From: Limnoperna fortunei
Taxonomy: Eukaryota > Mollusca > Bivalvia > Mytilida > Modiolidae
NCBI GenBank assembly: GCA_944474755.1
Contig: OX104123.1
Coordinates: forward strand, 64,473,898 to 64,537,897
Reading direction: 5' to 3'
DNA: 64,000 bases
Shown: positions 50,736 through 63,429 of the stretch, piece after piece
Layout of the letters: each line of letters starts with the position of its first letter
Position numbering within the stretch: the first letter of the stretch is position 1
Made by a program: the position numbers and the translations under genes
Notes under the pieces: generated by a model
What the model saw: only the letters and a program-made list of their open reading frames with translations
The model's database searches: none
Told to the model about the DNA's origin: nothing

Positions 50736-51842
50736 TAATAAATTTGATAAAACAAGATCCGCTGGTATTAAATAATCTACAGTAATTTGACATGAGAGCA
50801 TTATCATTATTACTATTGTCGTGGTAATGCCCTCTCCAATAACAAGCTTCATAAAACTTTATTTTTAATTTTATTAAAAAATATATGCACATATACAACC
50901 TAAATAAGAAAAAAAATGTCATAAAGACAGCACTCGGGACAGTGGTACTCCCTTTAACATTGATGATGTCCTTGCCTTTGGCTCGGGCATTATCAATGTT
51001 TCAGGCAATACCACTCTCCCTTGTGCAGTCAAGATATCATGACAATGCCCTCTACATAAGCAGCTGTTGTATAAGTATTTTGTTTTCCCCGTTAAAGTTG
51101 ATACATTTTAACAATATGATGCAATAATTTATTATTCATATTGTAGGATTAAGGAGATTTTTTTGTTATGATATTCTAATAAAAAGAAGAACAGCCATTT
51201 GACGTTGTGATTTACTTATAAAAATACAAAGGCAAGGCTAAAAATACAAAACTTGGGGCAAGTCTAATTGCAGGTGTACATAAAAATTGCCTAATAAAAA
51301 AAGAAACTTCAATTAAACTGACCTTCTATTTCCTAACTGTCCTATCTTTTTCACGCCTACATTTTAAAAATTTCTGATCAATTGATATGGAGGCCGTTTG
51401 TAATAGCAACTAATTTAATGTGAAAAAAAAATTGGACAATTATAATTATTATGGTCAATTTGAACTGGCTGTAACTTGTTATTCAACTTTAATATCAATA
51501 ACTGTCATTTTTCTATAGTCACTTAAAAGTAATCTGGAAAAATTAATAGGCGAAACAAATTATAATTGACATTTTCTGAAATAATCTTGTTCTTTGACCT
51601 CTCGTTTATTTTCACATACAAGAGGTGACCCGAGTTTTAGCTATTGTATACGAAAGCATATTAAGTTTAATTGAAAATCGCATACAGAAAACTTTACATA
51701 TGTAATATTAAATATAGATGTTTGTGTATTATGTATTGATTTATACCGCGTAATAGTTTAATAGAACGATATAAAACACGGTCGAATATAATATAATCAG
51801 TAATAGATGGAATATATGACAAGATCTACTCCTCGATTCTTA
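50736..51842. other. intergenic with repeat Y copy 3
   Basis: No gene recognised. Repeat Y spans about 51345-51560 (GATATGGAGGCCGTTTGTAA, ATGGTCAATTTGAACTGG). A short inverted pair (GGGACAGTGGTACTCCCTTT near 50937 and GGCAATACCACTCTCCCTTG near 51004) is weak. Confidence 0.4.
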
Positions 51843-52009
51843 TAACCCCGTGTGGGACCCCGGGTACAGGAGCATAGGCCCACGTCTTCCTCAGCCTGCA
51901 GTAAGAGTCTGCTAACAGAGGCAACCCTTGCCGTGTGTTGCGACCCGTGTCGATTACATGATAGGATTTCAGTAGGCCGGGTAAACGTTCCCGATAACTT
52001 ACTGAAACC
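51843..52009 (+). repeat. SINE-like sequence before LINE fragment E
   Basis: Starts AACCCCGTGTGGGACCCCGG, similar to the SINE A 5' end, then diverges. Family uncertain. Confidence 0.35.
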
Positions 52010-52225
52010 CTTACTTTTTCTAGACGGGAAATCGAGATAGCCCGGACTCCGATGAATTGACATGTGACGTCTTGTCCTTTTTGAATCCTCCTCATTTAAG
52101 CTACTCTATTACATCATTTTCCTTTAAACTATTCTAAGAAATGCATTTACCATTTGATAGACCGCTTCCTTACAGGATTTTGCAAAGACGGTGGCTGAAG
52201 GGCGAAGCTTCATAAGCACTATAGA
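52010..52225 (+). pseudogene. non-LTR retrotransposon copy E, internal fragment
   Basis: Matches the reverse complement of about 12328-12530 in copy B over some 200 bases (GGGAAATCGAG, CTCATTTAAGCT, TACCATTTGATAGA, TTACAGGATTT, GGTGGCTGAAGG). It carries stops in all frames. It shows that homology between LINE copies extends upstream of the RT domain. Confidence 0.75.
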
Positions 52226-54310
52226 GGAAACATGATTGCCGTGATGGTGTTAGGAAGGGATCCTGGTGGTTGAGAGATCACTGTCTGCTGCATCTATTGT
52301 GCGGGTCAGCGGGTTTCGATTTTCAATACACCACGTTGGCCCTGACTTCCGGAAGACCGGATGGACCCGGTTCGGTCAATCGGCTGGTCACGCCGAGCCC
52401 TTAACAAGCTTGTCGTCATTTTTCTTATCACGCGATCATATCTTGTGAATTTCAGTTACAAAGTTGTTTAGATACAGCTGTTAAGAAGGCGGTGGCTCAT
52501 GAGTCAATCGAGTAGATAAGAGTTTCGAACTGTTGTTTCGCCAGTTAACTCTGGCATGAAGCTTGCGTTTATTAAGAAATTCATTTATTTGAGTATACCA
52601 CCCTTGGAACACCAGATTCTTTCTGCTGGTGATTCGCATAGACAAAGCATTGACCCTGTTGTCACTCCGTGGAGGGTGGATGACAAGGGTGGTGAACCGC
52701 ATTTTTCTCATCATGGCTACTGAAACACAAATAAAAAAAGTCCTACACAAAGCCTAGTGGAATTGTGGTATTATTTATATTGCAAAATCCATTCCAAATC
52801 TCAGCCCTTACCAGTAATCAATACAAGCTGTTTTTACAGATGAATTTGACACCCAAATACTAATATGGAGAAATATATGTATTATTAGTATACATTCTTA
52901 TCATAATCCAAAACCTATTCTAAATTTAGGGCCTCACTTCTACCTCTTCAAATCATTTTGTTTGTATTTTTAACTATTTTGGCTATGAGCGTCTTACACG
53001 AGTCTGCAGGAGACAATGCCGTATTTACCTTGATTTTGTTGATATGTTGATCCCATATATTTAAAAGCTACCAACTAGGCATTTATAACCAAATCATGAT
53101 CAAGAAATGCTAGTCGAATCCAGAGAAGTCAGTTGATGGCTTATTTTGTTGTGACTTGCAAAGTTCAATTTACTAAAGTGAAAAAAAAATGAGAACAATA
53201 GGCAGCACATGCATATTCAATTAAACTAAAGTTAACAAAACATGTCTTTAACCTTTCTTAAGTCATCATTCTTTACAAAAGGAAACATTAAGAAAATATA
53301 AATGTCATCGACCCTGTTCTGAGTAATTGTGAAATGCAATTATGTTTCAACGAAATTGAAAAATCTTATTATGACACCCATAGATCCATGAGCAGACTGG
53401 ATAAAAACAGTATTAAAATTTTACCGTACGCTTTAGAGCCCTAAAAGGGATGGTTTTTTTAATTAGCTGTTACATTAACTTAATACTTAATATTTAAAAA
53501 CTGTACAGTTTTCAGTTAATTTTTAAACTAGTCATACATATACTGATGTAGCTCTGATTGCTTGAAAAAGAAGACTTATAGAAGAAACATATATTTTATT
53601 ATGAAATGATAGGCTGTTACAAGCAAAAGTTTTATCTAAATTATCTGGAATACTTAATTCTAAACAAGGTGTACATGGAACATAAAAGGTTAATAAGGAT
53701 GAAGACAAGATTTTATCTATAATTTTTTTCCAAATAATTATGTTTTGGTGTAATTTGCATGCAAATGCCAAGAACGAATTTATATTACAAAAGATTTCCA
53801 CCATATTGAATTGTGGGATTGACCAGAAAAGTAACAAATGTAAAACGTCTGTGTAAGTATGTAGATAATTCATCCCATGTTAAATACAAAAAAAAATTAC
53901 CTTGAAAAAATCAGTGTCCGATATAAAAACAAGAAATCCTGCAGGCAAATCAGTGATGCTCGATGCCATTTGTCAATATAAAATTGTGAGCATTTGAAGG
54001 GAATAAATTGTCATTCTAGGGATATATGGTATGTAAGTAAACAATGAAGTCTTAATTTCTGATTCTCTCACAATGAATTGCAAAAATGCACACAAGCTGC
54101 AAATTCTTCTAGATTGCAAAATAGGAGACGGAGATATTGATAATAATTTTCTTTCAACAGATCAACGTCAAAGTCTTGACAAACAGCACAAGCGTCGGAA
54201 TAATCAAAATAAGGTTCAAAAATAATTAATCCAACTACTTTAAGAACAGCCATTATTATCACATGGTAAAAACCCTTAAAAACATTTACTCATGTTTTTT
54301 AATACAAAAC
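52226..54310. other. intergenic, no firm feature
   Basis: Around 52266-52325 TGGTGGTTGAGAGATCACTG followed by GGGTTTCGATTTTC looks like a diverged tRNA-derived head. Nothing else was recognised. Confidence 0.4.
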
Positions 54311-54316
54311 AAAATC

Positions 54317-54605
54317 AGTCACACAAATGCACAAAAAGTTCCACAAATCAAGGAAACATCTGTTCATCAAAAGTCTCACACACACACCAAAGTCCCACAT
54401 ATCAAGGAAACATTTGTTTATCAAAAGTCTCACAAGCACACAAAAACTCCACATATCAAGGAAACATATGTTGATCAAAACTCTCAAAAATGCACATAAA
54501 GTCCTACATTTCAAGGAAACATCTGTTCATAAAAGGTCTCACAAACACACCAAAGTCCCAAATATCAAGGAAACGTCTGTTTATCAAAAGTCTCACAAAC
54601 ACACA
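54317..54605. repeat. minisatellite array 1, about 54-bp unit
   Basis: Five to six tandem copies built from TTCATCAAAAGTCTCACA, AACACACCAAAGTCCCACA and TATCAAGGAAACATCTG. Open frames through the array are a consequence of the repeat and are not taken as genes. Confidence 0.88.
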
Positions 54606-55559
54606 ACATGACTCAGTTCCATTGTACATGAATCTATCTCGGCTGCTTTTATAACTTAAATTGAAAGTCGTGTAAAACTAGATCTTGAATATCTTGACGG
54701 ATGTTAACATTCCAATTAGAGAAAAAATTATCCCATCGTTTCAACGAAAAATTAATTTGAATTACAATGATGACGAAAATCAACTGTAGACATAACGTAT
54801 TCGAAATCAACAAAATGTCATCCATAGTTGATGACTTAACATGTGACCGACAAAGAATCATGGGATTTGAGATTTAACCCTACAAGCATTTACACTGAAC
54901 CCCACAGATTGATGTAATTCCATATACATTATACAAACCATCCTAAGTATCCGGCTATACTACTTGCTATTTGTGACAATAACCATAATAAGAAATCCCC
55001 CTTACCAATTTTTTCATGTAAAAATATATATGATACTTATTATTTATACATCAACAAAATTTCTCTGGGTTGTTTGGATTTGGGATGGCAAAAGCATTAA
55101 GTTTTGTACATAAAATGCTTGTTAATGTCATCAATTTTTAAGCGCTTAATTTTTTGTGTGACTTTTAAATAACCATGATAACTCCTTTTCCAACATGAAA
55201 GGGCACATGGCAAATGGTGAGATGATTTTCCGAAGGTCTCAATAGATATACATGTAGACTGACAGTATTGCCATATTGGTTCATCGATCAAATGTTTGAC
55301 TAAGTTAGCTAACAGTTTTCTTTTACTTGCCAACATTTAAAAAAATGCAGAAAAGAACTACAGCAATTATAACTCCTAACAACAACAAAGCAAGAATTTG
55401 CCAGAACTTTTTGTTTTGCGCATGTTTTCCATGTCACTTTCAGCAATTAAACATCGAATGAGAAGATTTCTGTGATTTTTGATTTCAAAATTTACTGCAT
55501 CATCCATTTTGATCTTTATTGGAATATGCGATTATGGGATTTCATGTAGATGTATGGAC
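54606..55559. other. spacer between two minisatellite arrays
   Basis: About 950 bp of unrelated A+T-rich sequence with no recognised gene. Confidence 0.45.
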
Positions 55560-56425
55560 ATTAAAAGTCTCATCCCACATATCGGGTAAACATCTGCTCA
55601 TCAAAAGTCCCACACCAGAAAACTCTGACATTTGAGAAGCATCTGCTCATCAAAAGTCCCACAAACACACAAAGGTCCACTACCAGAGAAACATCTCTTC
55701 ATTAAAAGTCTCACAAACACATAAAAAGTGCCACATATCAGGTAAACATGTTCATCAAAAGTCTCACAAACACAAAAGGCCACATACCATAGAAACATCT
55801 CTTCATCAAAAGTCTAACAAACACATAAAAAGTTACATATATCAGGTAAACATCTGTGCATCAAAAGCCTCACAAAGACACAAAAGTCAACATACCAGAG
55901 AAACATCTCTTCATCAAAAGTCATAAAAACACATAAAGCTCCACATATCTGAGAAACATCGGTTCATCAGAAGTCTCACAAACACATAAAAGTCCCACAT
56001 ATCAGAGAAACATCTTCAGCAAAAGTCTCACAAACATACAAAAAGCTCCACATATCTGAGAAACATCTGTTTATCAAAAGTCTCACAAACACACAAGTCC
56101 CACATATAAGGGAAACATTTGTTCATCAAAAGTATCACAAACGCACAAAAAAGCTCCACATATCTGAGAAACATGTATTCATCAAAAGTCCCACATCAGG
56201 GAAACATCTGTTCATCAAAAGTCTCACAAACACAAAAGTCACTCATATCCGGGAAACATCTGTTCATCAAAACTAGCACAAACACAAAAGTCCCACAAAT
56301 CAAGGAAACATCAGTTCATTTAAAGTCACCAAGTGATGACACAAGCTTATTTGCTCACACTAATATGGAACATACACATAAAAGTCTTACAGAATAAACA
56401 TATCTGTTTATCAACAGTCTCAAAA
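55560..56425. repeat. minisatellite array 2, same unit as array 1
   Basis: About sixteen more diverged copies of the same unit (ACATCTGTTCATCAAAAGTC, TCACAAACACA, CCACATATC), in the same orientation as array 1. Confidence 0.88.
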
Positions 56426-56454
56426 ACACATGTCTTGCTGTCAAGTTATCTTAT

Positions 56455-56596
56455 ACAATTATAGCCTTGAAATTAGGTCGATATTAAAACATATCAACAT
56501 TAGAACAACATATCGATCGACAACGAAGTTGGAGTTAGTTACGTTATCTTCGTGTCGTTTTTATTCATATCGACCGTATTTAAAGGCTATAATTGT
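56455..56596. repeat. foldback repeat next to the pogo-like element
   Basis: The left arm ACAATTATAGCCTTGAAATT (56455-56474, continuing to 56489) pairs with the right arm 56558-56596, which ends GGCTATAATTGT. Few mismatches; about 70-bp spacer. The right arm touches the left end of the pogo-like element. Confidence 0.7.
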
Positions 56597-56599
56597 TGA

Positions 56600-59505
56600 A
56601 TTCCTTTTTATTCGTGGGGTATCAATTTTCGTGGTTTTCGTGGGTAGGCTGATCCACGAATTTACGAATCCAACGAAATATTAACTCTTGTATTGTTATT
56701 ATGGATGTGATCTACGTTTTACAATGTGGACCGATGCTCTATGTCATTGAAGTATATTTTTAATAGGTTTCAAGCTATGGGATCAGCCAATCTTTAATAA
56801 ATGTACCAGATAAATACCTTGGATATCAAAGTCAGTCATTTAAAATATCTCAGATAAGTTTTTGCCATGTTTATTTGGTGAACTACAAATGATTTCATCC
56901 GTTTTTGTGCAAGTCAGTTGTACTTCCGGTTTATTAAAATGTTTTTGTGTAAAGTGTTCATTTTATGTGTATAGAAGTGTTATAATGTATCTTGTAACTT
57001 CATATGTTCTTTTCAAATAAAGTATATGAAAAACAATGCAAGATTTGTTATATAATTTTATTACAGTTGATAAATAACAAGAGTGGACAACAACACATTA
57101 AAACACGACAAAATAAAGCACTACATTCATTTGCACTAAAATAATTGTAGTTTAAATAGAAAAGCACTGGAATAAGACTTGTATCATTACCAGTCGTGTC
57201 ACACTTTACATCGAAATTGTCACTGAATGTTTATAATAAACCAGCTTTGCGGAAACCAAGCTGTATCAGGTCTTTACGGGATTCCATGTTGCTGTGTGTC
57301 GAGATAATCCACTTAGCGTGTATAGGCTTAAGGACTGAGGTCTTTAAATCAACAACTACGTTCCTGTCCTTCTCACTGTTGTCTTCTTGTTGGTTAATCT
57401 GCTCGATGACCTGTGCAGAATACCAGTTGTGGAAGTGCGACTTTAGCTCTTCTTTGTACTCGCGGTTGACAGAAAGGTCCAACGGTTGAAGCTTATCGGT
57501 ACATGCAGCGGGTACAAACAGCGGCACGATGTCGTTGTCCTTAAGAAAGTTGAGGAGCTTTTTACCACGGTGGGCCTTGAACACGTCGAAGATGGCGATT
57601 GCTTTCTGGTTGTCCTTAATGAGCGGAAGCGATTCACGAACATCTTCTACGTACGGGATGATCACATTGTTGACATAACGGACCATGGTATCTTCGTTGC
57701 TCCAGTGTAGGTGCAATCCCAACTGTCCGGAAAGTCTACACCCTTCGGCAAACAGCGGTCGGTCTTTCCAGCGTAGATGAGCTGTGGTGAAAGTAAGGTC
57801 CCGGCTTTAGTAACGGCGAGAAGGAGAGTGATCTGGCGTTTTTCGTCAAGTCCTGTGATGGAGATCTGTTGAGTCCCTTGCTGCTCCATGGTCCAATCGC
57901 CGCCGGGTACGAGCTGACAACCTGTCTGGTCCCAGTTAATGATGAGGCTGTCCGGTACGTTGTGCTCCTGTGTCACCTTACTTATCATGTCCGTATAGGT
58001 TTTACTGATGGCGTCGAAGTCCTCTGGTAGATGCTTAATGGCTTTGGTACCCTTACGTTTGACATATCCCATACGACGGAGAAGCGACCTGGCGAAAGTC
58101 TTGGTGATGTTGATGTGTCCACCATAGCGTTCCAAGCGTTGACGGGCAAACTTGGTCACAATAGCCTCGGTGGCAGCCATAACGATCCTTACATTGATAA
58201 CACCACCATTTACACGAACCTGACGGATCCAGTCCTGTACGTTGGAGTCTAGATCACCAAGCATTAGTGGGTTTCCACGAGGCGAGCGTGGTAGTGTAGT
58301 AAGGTCCGTACCAACTAAAAAAAAAAATTTTATACTAGTAAGAAATTTAGCGATTAATTTTTTCTATCAAATTTATAATCATGTCCGGTTGACTGAAGCC
58401 ATAAAAACTTCATAACCGTTATATAAACACCCGTAGGGTAGTTTCAAACAAAAGTAATCACTTCGATCACCATAAATCAATTAAAAGTCTAGCCAGGTGT
58501 TTTTTTAATGTTGTTCAGATTATAAAGTTAATCAAATCAAATTAGGATTGATAAATATGGACATTAAAAAACCAGTTTATTTTCGTTGGATAGTTTTGAA
58601 ATTTTAAAGATTTATTTGCTTGATTAAAATATAAAATCGGGGACAGGCACGTGTTAAACATATTTTATTTTTTAAAAATAAGATTTCTTTTCGCACCTTT
58701 CTTCTTAAGCTTGATATAGCTGTCTCTCATACTGCGTATGGTACTCTCGCTAACTATGCGACCTAAGTCTGCAGTGAACTTTCTGGAAGCTCTGGCTACC
58801 CCGTTGTCGACTGCATATCTGGCGATCTTGGCACGGGTGTCTTCGTCGTATATACCATAGTCGCCCCGCTTTCTTTTTCTGGACGATGCGTCTAAAGTGA
58901 TGGTGTTGACGGCATCGTTAGCTGCTTGGGTAATCAAGGCATCTTTAGTAGATGCACAGTCGGCTGGGTTAGGTAGTCCTGGTGTAGCGGGTTCCTTCGT
59001 TTTAATCGAGCCGGATTTTAACCACTGTGTCAAAGACATGTTTGCATGTGTTAATAGAAAGTAAATTAATTTACTTCTCTATTTAAATGATCTTGAGTAC
59101 TTGAGTAAATTAAATTAGCTTGGGTAAGTAAAATAATTGACTTGATATAAAATCTTCAGCTAGGCAATGAGCTTGGGTCGATCTTTTGTTCACCTAACTT
59201 CACAGCTTAATGAAGTAAAACAATCACAGCTCGTTAACACATTAATTAATGATAATAACATAATTATAAAGGAATTTGTTGGCATATGTTTATTTAATTA
59301 AACAACAAATATGCTTTGATCATCTTTATTAGGTTGTGAAGATCGATATCTTCATTAAATGAACACTTTCATGTGCCGACGCTAAACGAGTAGAGCCAAA
59401 TACCACAAATTTTTTTTTCTTCAAATCACAAATCCACGAATTTACGAATCCTCGAACTTGCAATTTTGGGTAAAACCACGAAAATTGATACCCTCGAATT
59501 TAAGT
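56600..59505 (-). mobile_element. pogo/Tigger-like DNA transposon
   Basis: Inverted ends lie at about 56608-56634 (ATTCGTGGGGTATCAATTTT) and 59475-59502 (inverse, with AAAATTGATACCCTCGAAT). The transposase gene lies between them on the minus strand. ATCCACGAATTTACGAATCC lies just inside both ends. Length about 2.9 kb. The TA duplication was not resolved. Confidence 0.78.
57231..59039 (-). pseudogene. pogo/Tigger-like transposase, two exons, one frameshift
   Basis: Exon 1 runs 59039-58697 (helix-turn-helix-like region, donor AAAG|GTGCGA, phase 1). Exon 2 runs 58314-57231 (acceptor TTTTTTAG), joining in frame as KKK-V-GTDLTTLPRSPRGNP. The second DNA-binding part includes ITKTFARSLLRRMGYVKRKG. 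The DDE core is complete in motif terms: INWDQTG, AIFDVFKAHRG and TDKLQPLDLSVN. Near 57715 the frame breaks within FPDSWD...HLHWSNEDTM; one base lost or gained explains it. If that is an assembly error the gene could be intact. The protein would cut and move DNA bearing the element's inverted ends. Confidence 0.87.
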
Positions 59506-59678
59506 ACTTTCACAGTACTTTTAATTGATATTGTTATGCACATTTGTATATCCTAGTATTATAAAGGAATTTTGCTCAATGTTTCTTTTGATTAGTTAAC
59601 TGTTTCAGGGACAGTCTATACTAGTATAGAATGTCCCTGACTGTTTTGACTTTTTGTTCTCATTTCCAATTTCATTTC

Positions 59679-60190
59679 GCCCCGTGCGGGATCCGGGTGG
59701 CTAAAAGAATAGACCGCAGTCGCGCTAGCTTGTCGTAAAAGGCGACTAAATAACGCCCAGTACCCTGACCGGCGTGTCAGGTCGGTTTGCCTAAAGACCG
59801 ACTGGGATGTGTGCCCCGGGTGGTTGAATGGGGTACCCCTGGCAAGCTGGGGTTGTCAGGCCATAATACGGAAAACCTGACCGCAAACCATATTAGTGCA
59901 CCGTGTTGGGAAAAATGCCACGTTCCTCGCACGTTAAAGAACGCTGCTGTAGTATTCGCTATGAGTAGGGATTTCGATCCCGCTGCAAGAGGCTAAATTG
60001 CCCGACCCTATCTATCCTCCTATTTGCCAGTGGCAATCTAAAATCCGTTACCACTATTTTTCCTTGTGTCCCATCCCATTTTCATTCATCATCATTTCAT
60101 GTTCATTTTATCATCAATTTCATGTTCATCGCCTGAATATAGCTGAAATATTGCTGCTCGGGCGTTAAACACCATTAATCAATCAATCAA
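59679..60190 (+). mobile_element. SINE family A, full length, recent
   Basis: Perfect 14-bp TSD, TCCAATTTCATTTC, at 59665-59678 and 60191-60204. The sequence is nearly identical to the copy at 22230. Confidence 0.93.
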
Positions 60191-60204
60191 TCCAATTTCA
60201 TTTC

Positions 60205-60924
60205 AATATCAGCCAAAATTATGAAAACTTTCAATTCTAAGATACAAACAAACAAGCAACATACTTAATAATTTGCATTTTTTTCAGAATATACATTATA
60301 TCCTAATTTTCAACCCGGAAATAGACAGAAGTCAATTCTGATTGAATCTTTAAAGGAGAATTTCAAATTAATCTTAAAATAGCCGTGCAATATGTTTTAT
60401 AAATATAACCATGCAACATCACTTTTCTATCAGCCGCTTTCAACGAACCTTACCAAATACAGCATGTAACAGGGTTTACACAAATCAAATTTATAAAAAA
60501 AAATAAATAATATTACCAAATATTGCAAGTCTATTGTAAATCGTGTTATTTTGGTTGTAGTTTTATTTTGGTTTATTTGGCATTTTTGAGCCAAAATTAA
60601 ACACACCAAAATAAAGCATACACCAACCTTTTACATGCCAATATAGAGGACCTGTTAGACAATATTGTAAAGTCTACGACTTAAATTATAGATATTATAC
60701 AACCGGGTGTAAAGAAAATTAGTGTACATTTGTATGCATATTTCCTTAAAACGATTGTTAAGGAACACAATGCATGAATTTCTATTCATACATAATTATG
60801 TCTGACTTATCAACAATGATTTCCTCTGTTGATAATAAAAATAACACCATTATCTACATTCAATCAAGATATACTGCTGGAATACAAAAAATACAAGATA
60901 GATGTGAAAGAAATACAATAAATC
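60205..60924. other. intergenic, no recognised feature
   Basis: A+T-rich; nothing recognised. Confidence 0.45.
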
Positions 60925-61504
60925 ATTTTGGTTCATATTCGAAATTTTTTTACAATTGTGTGCCAAAACCTGTTGGCCAGATTTCCGCCAGTTTTTTGCT
61001 CTTGTCAATTGCCATAACACATTCAGATTTTGAAGGACAAGTTCTGGTGCGAAGTTTTTCTTTGAAGTATCTTTTCATTTCTTCAATCTCATTCGAGGAC
61101 CATCGAACTCCAGTTCTTTTCTTCTTTTCAATCTGTTCATCTTTATGATCATCACCACTACTATCACCATTGTCACTTAATTCCGATAAATCTTCTATTT
61201 CTGGATCCTTATCTCTGGTTTCTTCATTAATTATTTTTATGTCCTCCCATTATCACCTTCTTCAATACCATCTTTATCCTGAATTCTTTCGAATATGATA
61301 TTTAAAAAAGTTTTCAAACGTAAAAGAACTGATCCGTTTGTCCATGGGCCACGAGTCACCTCATAACTTATATTCTTAAAGTGGTAAGGAACATTATGTA
61401 AAATACAGTCGTGACATCATGCTATTGTTCTTGCATTTTTCAAAGTTAATTTTTGAAAAGAAATATAAAGAAAGTATAAAATTTGATAAATTTTGAAACA
61501 ATAG

Positions 61505-61570
61505 CATCATACCTAGATTCGAACCCACAATCTATATCACCACTGTCCATACCATTAACCACACAGGTAA
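61505..61570 (-). repeat. tRNA-like sequence (A and B boxes)
   Basis: On the minus strand TGTGGTTAATGGTATGG (A box-like) is followed by GTGGGTTCGAATCTAGG (B box). It may be a SINE head or tRNA pseudogene; an acceptor stem pairing was not found. It lies in the presumed intron of the recombinase-like gene. Confidence 0.5.
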
Positions 61571-62849
61571 GGACAAGTCGACTGAAATCTGTACAGTTAG
61601 GGCATTTAAATCCTACTGCTTATATTAACACTTATATACTATATAAAATTTATATTGTTGTTATGGTTAAATTTAACATCTATAGCATTTTTTTATGTTT
61701 GAACTATGTTTTAAGTAACATATAAGCACCTCAGACTTGTCCAATATTTTAACAAATGGACTTTTTTCGGCTTATAACCTTTACATAGAAAATTCTATAA
61801 AATAAGCTAAGTCTTACTCATTAACAGTGCAAAATCGAATTATCTTATGACAACAATGAGCTTTAACATTACATATTTTTGTGGTGGTATAAAAAACATG
61901 TTTTTTTTAGATTCAATGAAGTGTGAAAATGATGTCAAAATTAAATGACAAATATGACGACCTGTAGTTTACAACAAAATTCATTTGTTAAGGCATATTA
62001 TAAAAATATGGATTATGTTGAACATCTTTGCAGAAATATTAAAGAGTCTTCTCAAAAGTTTTATTTTATGCTGATTAAAACCCTTTCTGTACCTACTACT
62101 TTAGTAGTAGTTTTATGGAAAATGAACCCTTTGAAAAGTGTTTGTTTCTATAAAACTGCTACAAAATGGCCAGTGAATCAGCTGTTGGTGATGAGATTGG
62201 TGGTTAAAAGTCAGCAGCTTTGGGTAAAAATTCTTAAATTTTAATTTAATGGTATTTCCATACACAAATTGGTGTATATAGCTGTGTCTGCAAATGCTGA
62301 TCTAAGTATTTGGCGGCAAAAATATTTTTATGACTATTATTGCAGGCAAGACAATAATACAATTAGAATCTGTTAAAGTTCAAAGTTTTGGAAAAATAAT
62401 GATATTTTTTAGCTGCTACAACAGTTATTATTCTCCTCATTCAACTAAGATATCATTTAACAATATAACTGTAACATGCTTTAGGTTCTCTTTTCAGGAA
62501 TAGTTTATATGATAGCCAAAATTTGCATTTACATCGAGCAAGAGTTAATTCCTCCAATTTTTAATAAAATCCATACAATGCAGTTTCTCATGAGAAAATT
62601 TTTTTTAAAGAGTTAACAGAATACAGACACATGGCCTAGTGACTTTCTGTATCTTATGTAGAAGAGATTACTAAGCAGTACTTCAGGGACTGTGTCTCCT
62701 TTTGGGCGCTGGTTTAAATACCACACTATCAATCACTAGTCAAGTACTCTACAGTGAGAGTTTGATTTGATTCCTTTTTACTTTACAAAAACGGCTTGCT
62801 CAACTGTATGTAAGTAGGTTCATCAGTTACCTGCCCAAGGTCTGCGATT

Positions 62850-62925
62850 TCCTCCGGGCACTCCAGTTTCCTCCGCTAATAAAACTGCGTGCCCTAAGTA
62901 ACCCATGTGTGTTAAAAACCCCAAC
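62850..62925 (+). mobile_element. SINE family D-like core fragment
   Basis: GATTTCCTCCGGGCACTCCA followed by GTTTCCTCCGCTAATAAAAC matches the core of the copies at 26083 and 48030 (reverse strand there). Confidence 0.6.
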
Positions 62926-63147
62926 AGCCCAACCTTCAAAATTACTTACCATTCAATTCAACATCATTTAACCCTTTTTCTTTGACTTCTGGTGTAAGAT
63001 TGAGGTCCTGCAAAAGCATCAACTTTGCCATCTCAACTCTCTCAATAAATCCTGACCTTTGTCTGTAATGATTTAGATAAACTGCTTTGGTGTGACCTAA
63101 ATAGTGACATGCCCACTGTATGTCTGCATCAGTCAGATTTAATACCT

Positions 63148-63429
63148 TCAAATAAAAAGTATTTGAATGTTTTTACATTTCATAACAAATACATGAATAG
63201 AAAACCAGCTTCTTACATTTTAACTAATTTATTATCAGACTTCTTGATTGAAATCGGTTAAGGCGACAGTAGTTCTCGTCAAAAGTAGTCGATCCACTTT
63301 TACAATGACCATGATAGTTTTCTGCCAGCATTGACGTTAAACTGAAAATTGTTCAAGTCTGCTCAATACCCAAGCTTAATGACAAAAAGTAATAAAATGC
63401 TCGTTTTCTAGCTGATAGTTAATTAAAAA
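63148..63429. other. intergenic, no recognised feature
   Basis: Nothing recognised. Confidence 0.4.

Larger units (their letters stand above)
61286..62951. other. presumed intron of the recombinase-like gene
   Basis: Contains the tRNA-like sequence and, at 62850-62925, a SINE-core fragment. No further exon could be supported; the open frame 61945-62244 (+) has no family resemblance. Confidence 0.4.
60925..63147 (-). pseudogene. tyrosine-recombinase-like gene fragment, two exons
   Basis: Exon 63147-62952 (acceptor TTTGAAG|G, donor AATG|GTAAGT) encodes WACHYLGHTKAVYLNHYRQ, which fits the C-terminal part of tyrosine recombinases (LGHT, then the H...Y block with the nucleophilic tyrosine region). 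The next recognisable exon, about 61285-60935, encodes an acidic linker and KKRTGVRWSSNEIEEMKRYF...CPSKSECVMAI, resembling the Myb-like end of an invertebrate and fish protein family with this recombinase fold. Frame breaks near 61245 and 61000 (RFWHTIVKKFRI is in another frame) suggest decay. Upstream exons were not found. Confidence 0.6.

Noticed and set aside
54263..54611. Open frames across the 54-bp minisatellite as a repeat protein
   Set aside because: Several frames on both strands stay open because the unit length and composition avoid stops; no start context or neighbouring exon supports a gene.
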